5,032 nucleotides of DNA, taken from contig JAZDIP010000083.1 of assembly GCA_043804925.1 (NCBI GenBank), positions 1 through 5,032 of the forward strand, written 5' to 3'. The stretch comes from ChocPot-Mid sp043804925 (GTDB lineage: Bacteria; Bacteroidota; Ignavibacteria; Kapaibacteriales; UBA2268). Positions 5,029 through 5,032 of the stretch are shown here, one piece after another (position 1 is the stretch's first letter; every line of letters starts with the position of its first letter). The notes below the pieces were generated by a model. The model was not told the origin of the DNA, searched no databases, and was given only the letters and a program-made list of their open reading frames with translations. Both the position numbers and the translations under genes were made by a program.

Positions 5029-5032
5029 TTGG
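4905..5032 (+). other. attC3: integron attC-like recombination site (last bases cut by window end)
   Basis: The inverse core CGCTAAC (4905-4911) is followed by the spacer AA and the arm GCGGTAAGCCCAATGCC (4914-4930). After an AT-rich loop come the arm GGCACTGGGCCTACCGC (5006-5022), the spacer CAGCC and the core GTTGG (5028-5032, incomplete). The arms match at 15 of 17 positions; both exceptions are A against C, which are G-T wobbles on the bottom strand. The distance from the C of AAC to the G of GTT is 117, the same as in the other two sites. The core differs from the inverse core, meaning that a different cassette starts at 5029. Confidence 0.85.

Noticed and set aside
1..5032. CRISPR array, tRNA, rRNA or insertion sequence
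   Set aside because: No regularly spaced short repeats, no cloverleaf or ribosomal sequence, and no transposase or recombinase frame could be seen.

Overview
The window looks like Bacteroidota DNA. The genes are strongly AT-rich, Shine-Dalgarno signals are mostly absent, one protein ends in a type IX secretion (T9SS) type A sorting domain, a lipoprotein has an acidic stretch right after its lipidated Cys, and several outer-membrane beta-barrels have signal peptides ending just before a Gln. All recognisable genes lie on the + strand.

The main result is that the window reads as part of an integron gene-cassette array. Three attC-like recombination sites lie at about 803-932, 4566-4695 and 4905-5032 (the last cut by the window end). 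Each has an inverse core ending in AAC, a long inverted-repeat stem, a variable loop and a core starting with GTT. In all three, the C of AAC and the G of GTT are exactly 117 positions apart, giving 130 bp from the 7-base inverse core to the 7-base core. The inverse core of each site is complementary to the first bases of the cassette it ends, not to its own right-hand core. That is the register expected if cassettes join at G/TT. Every stem mismatch is an A opposite a C on the top strand, so all become G-T wobbles on the bottom strand, the strand that integron integrases are known to use. No integrase is in the window, so this may be a distal part of an integron or a cluster of attC sites without an integrase.

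Layout: (1) Positions 1-926 are the end of cassette A, with the 3' part of a beta-propeller-like T9SS cargo gene and attC1. (2) Positions 927-4689 are cassette B, unusually large at 3,763 bp. It holds a tight four-gene operon: a PF13557-like outer-membrane barrel, a second small barrel, a serine-hydrolase lipoprotein and a third barrel paralogous to the second. It has a gene-free leader and tail that share a short direct repeat, and ends with attC2. (3) Positions 4690-5028 are cassette C, 339 bp, with no convincing gene but a strong imperfect hairpin, ending with attC3. (4) Position 5029 onward starts a further cassette.

All five proteins appear to be exported or in the outer membrane. The cassette B operon plausibly makes a cell-surface hydrolase with barrel partners; its substrate cannot be read from the sequence.
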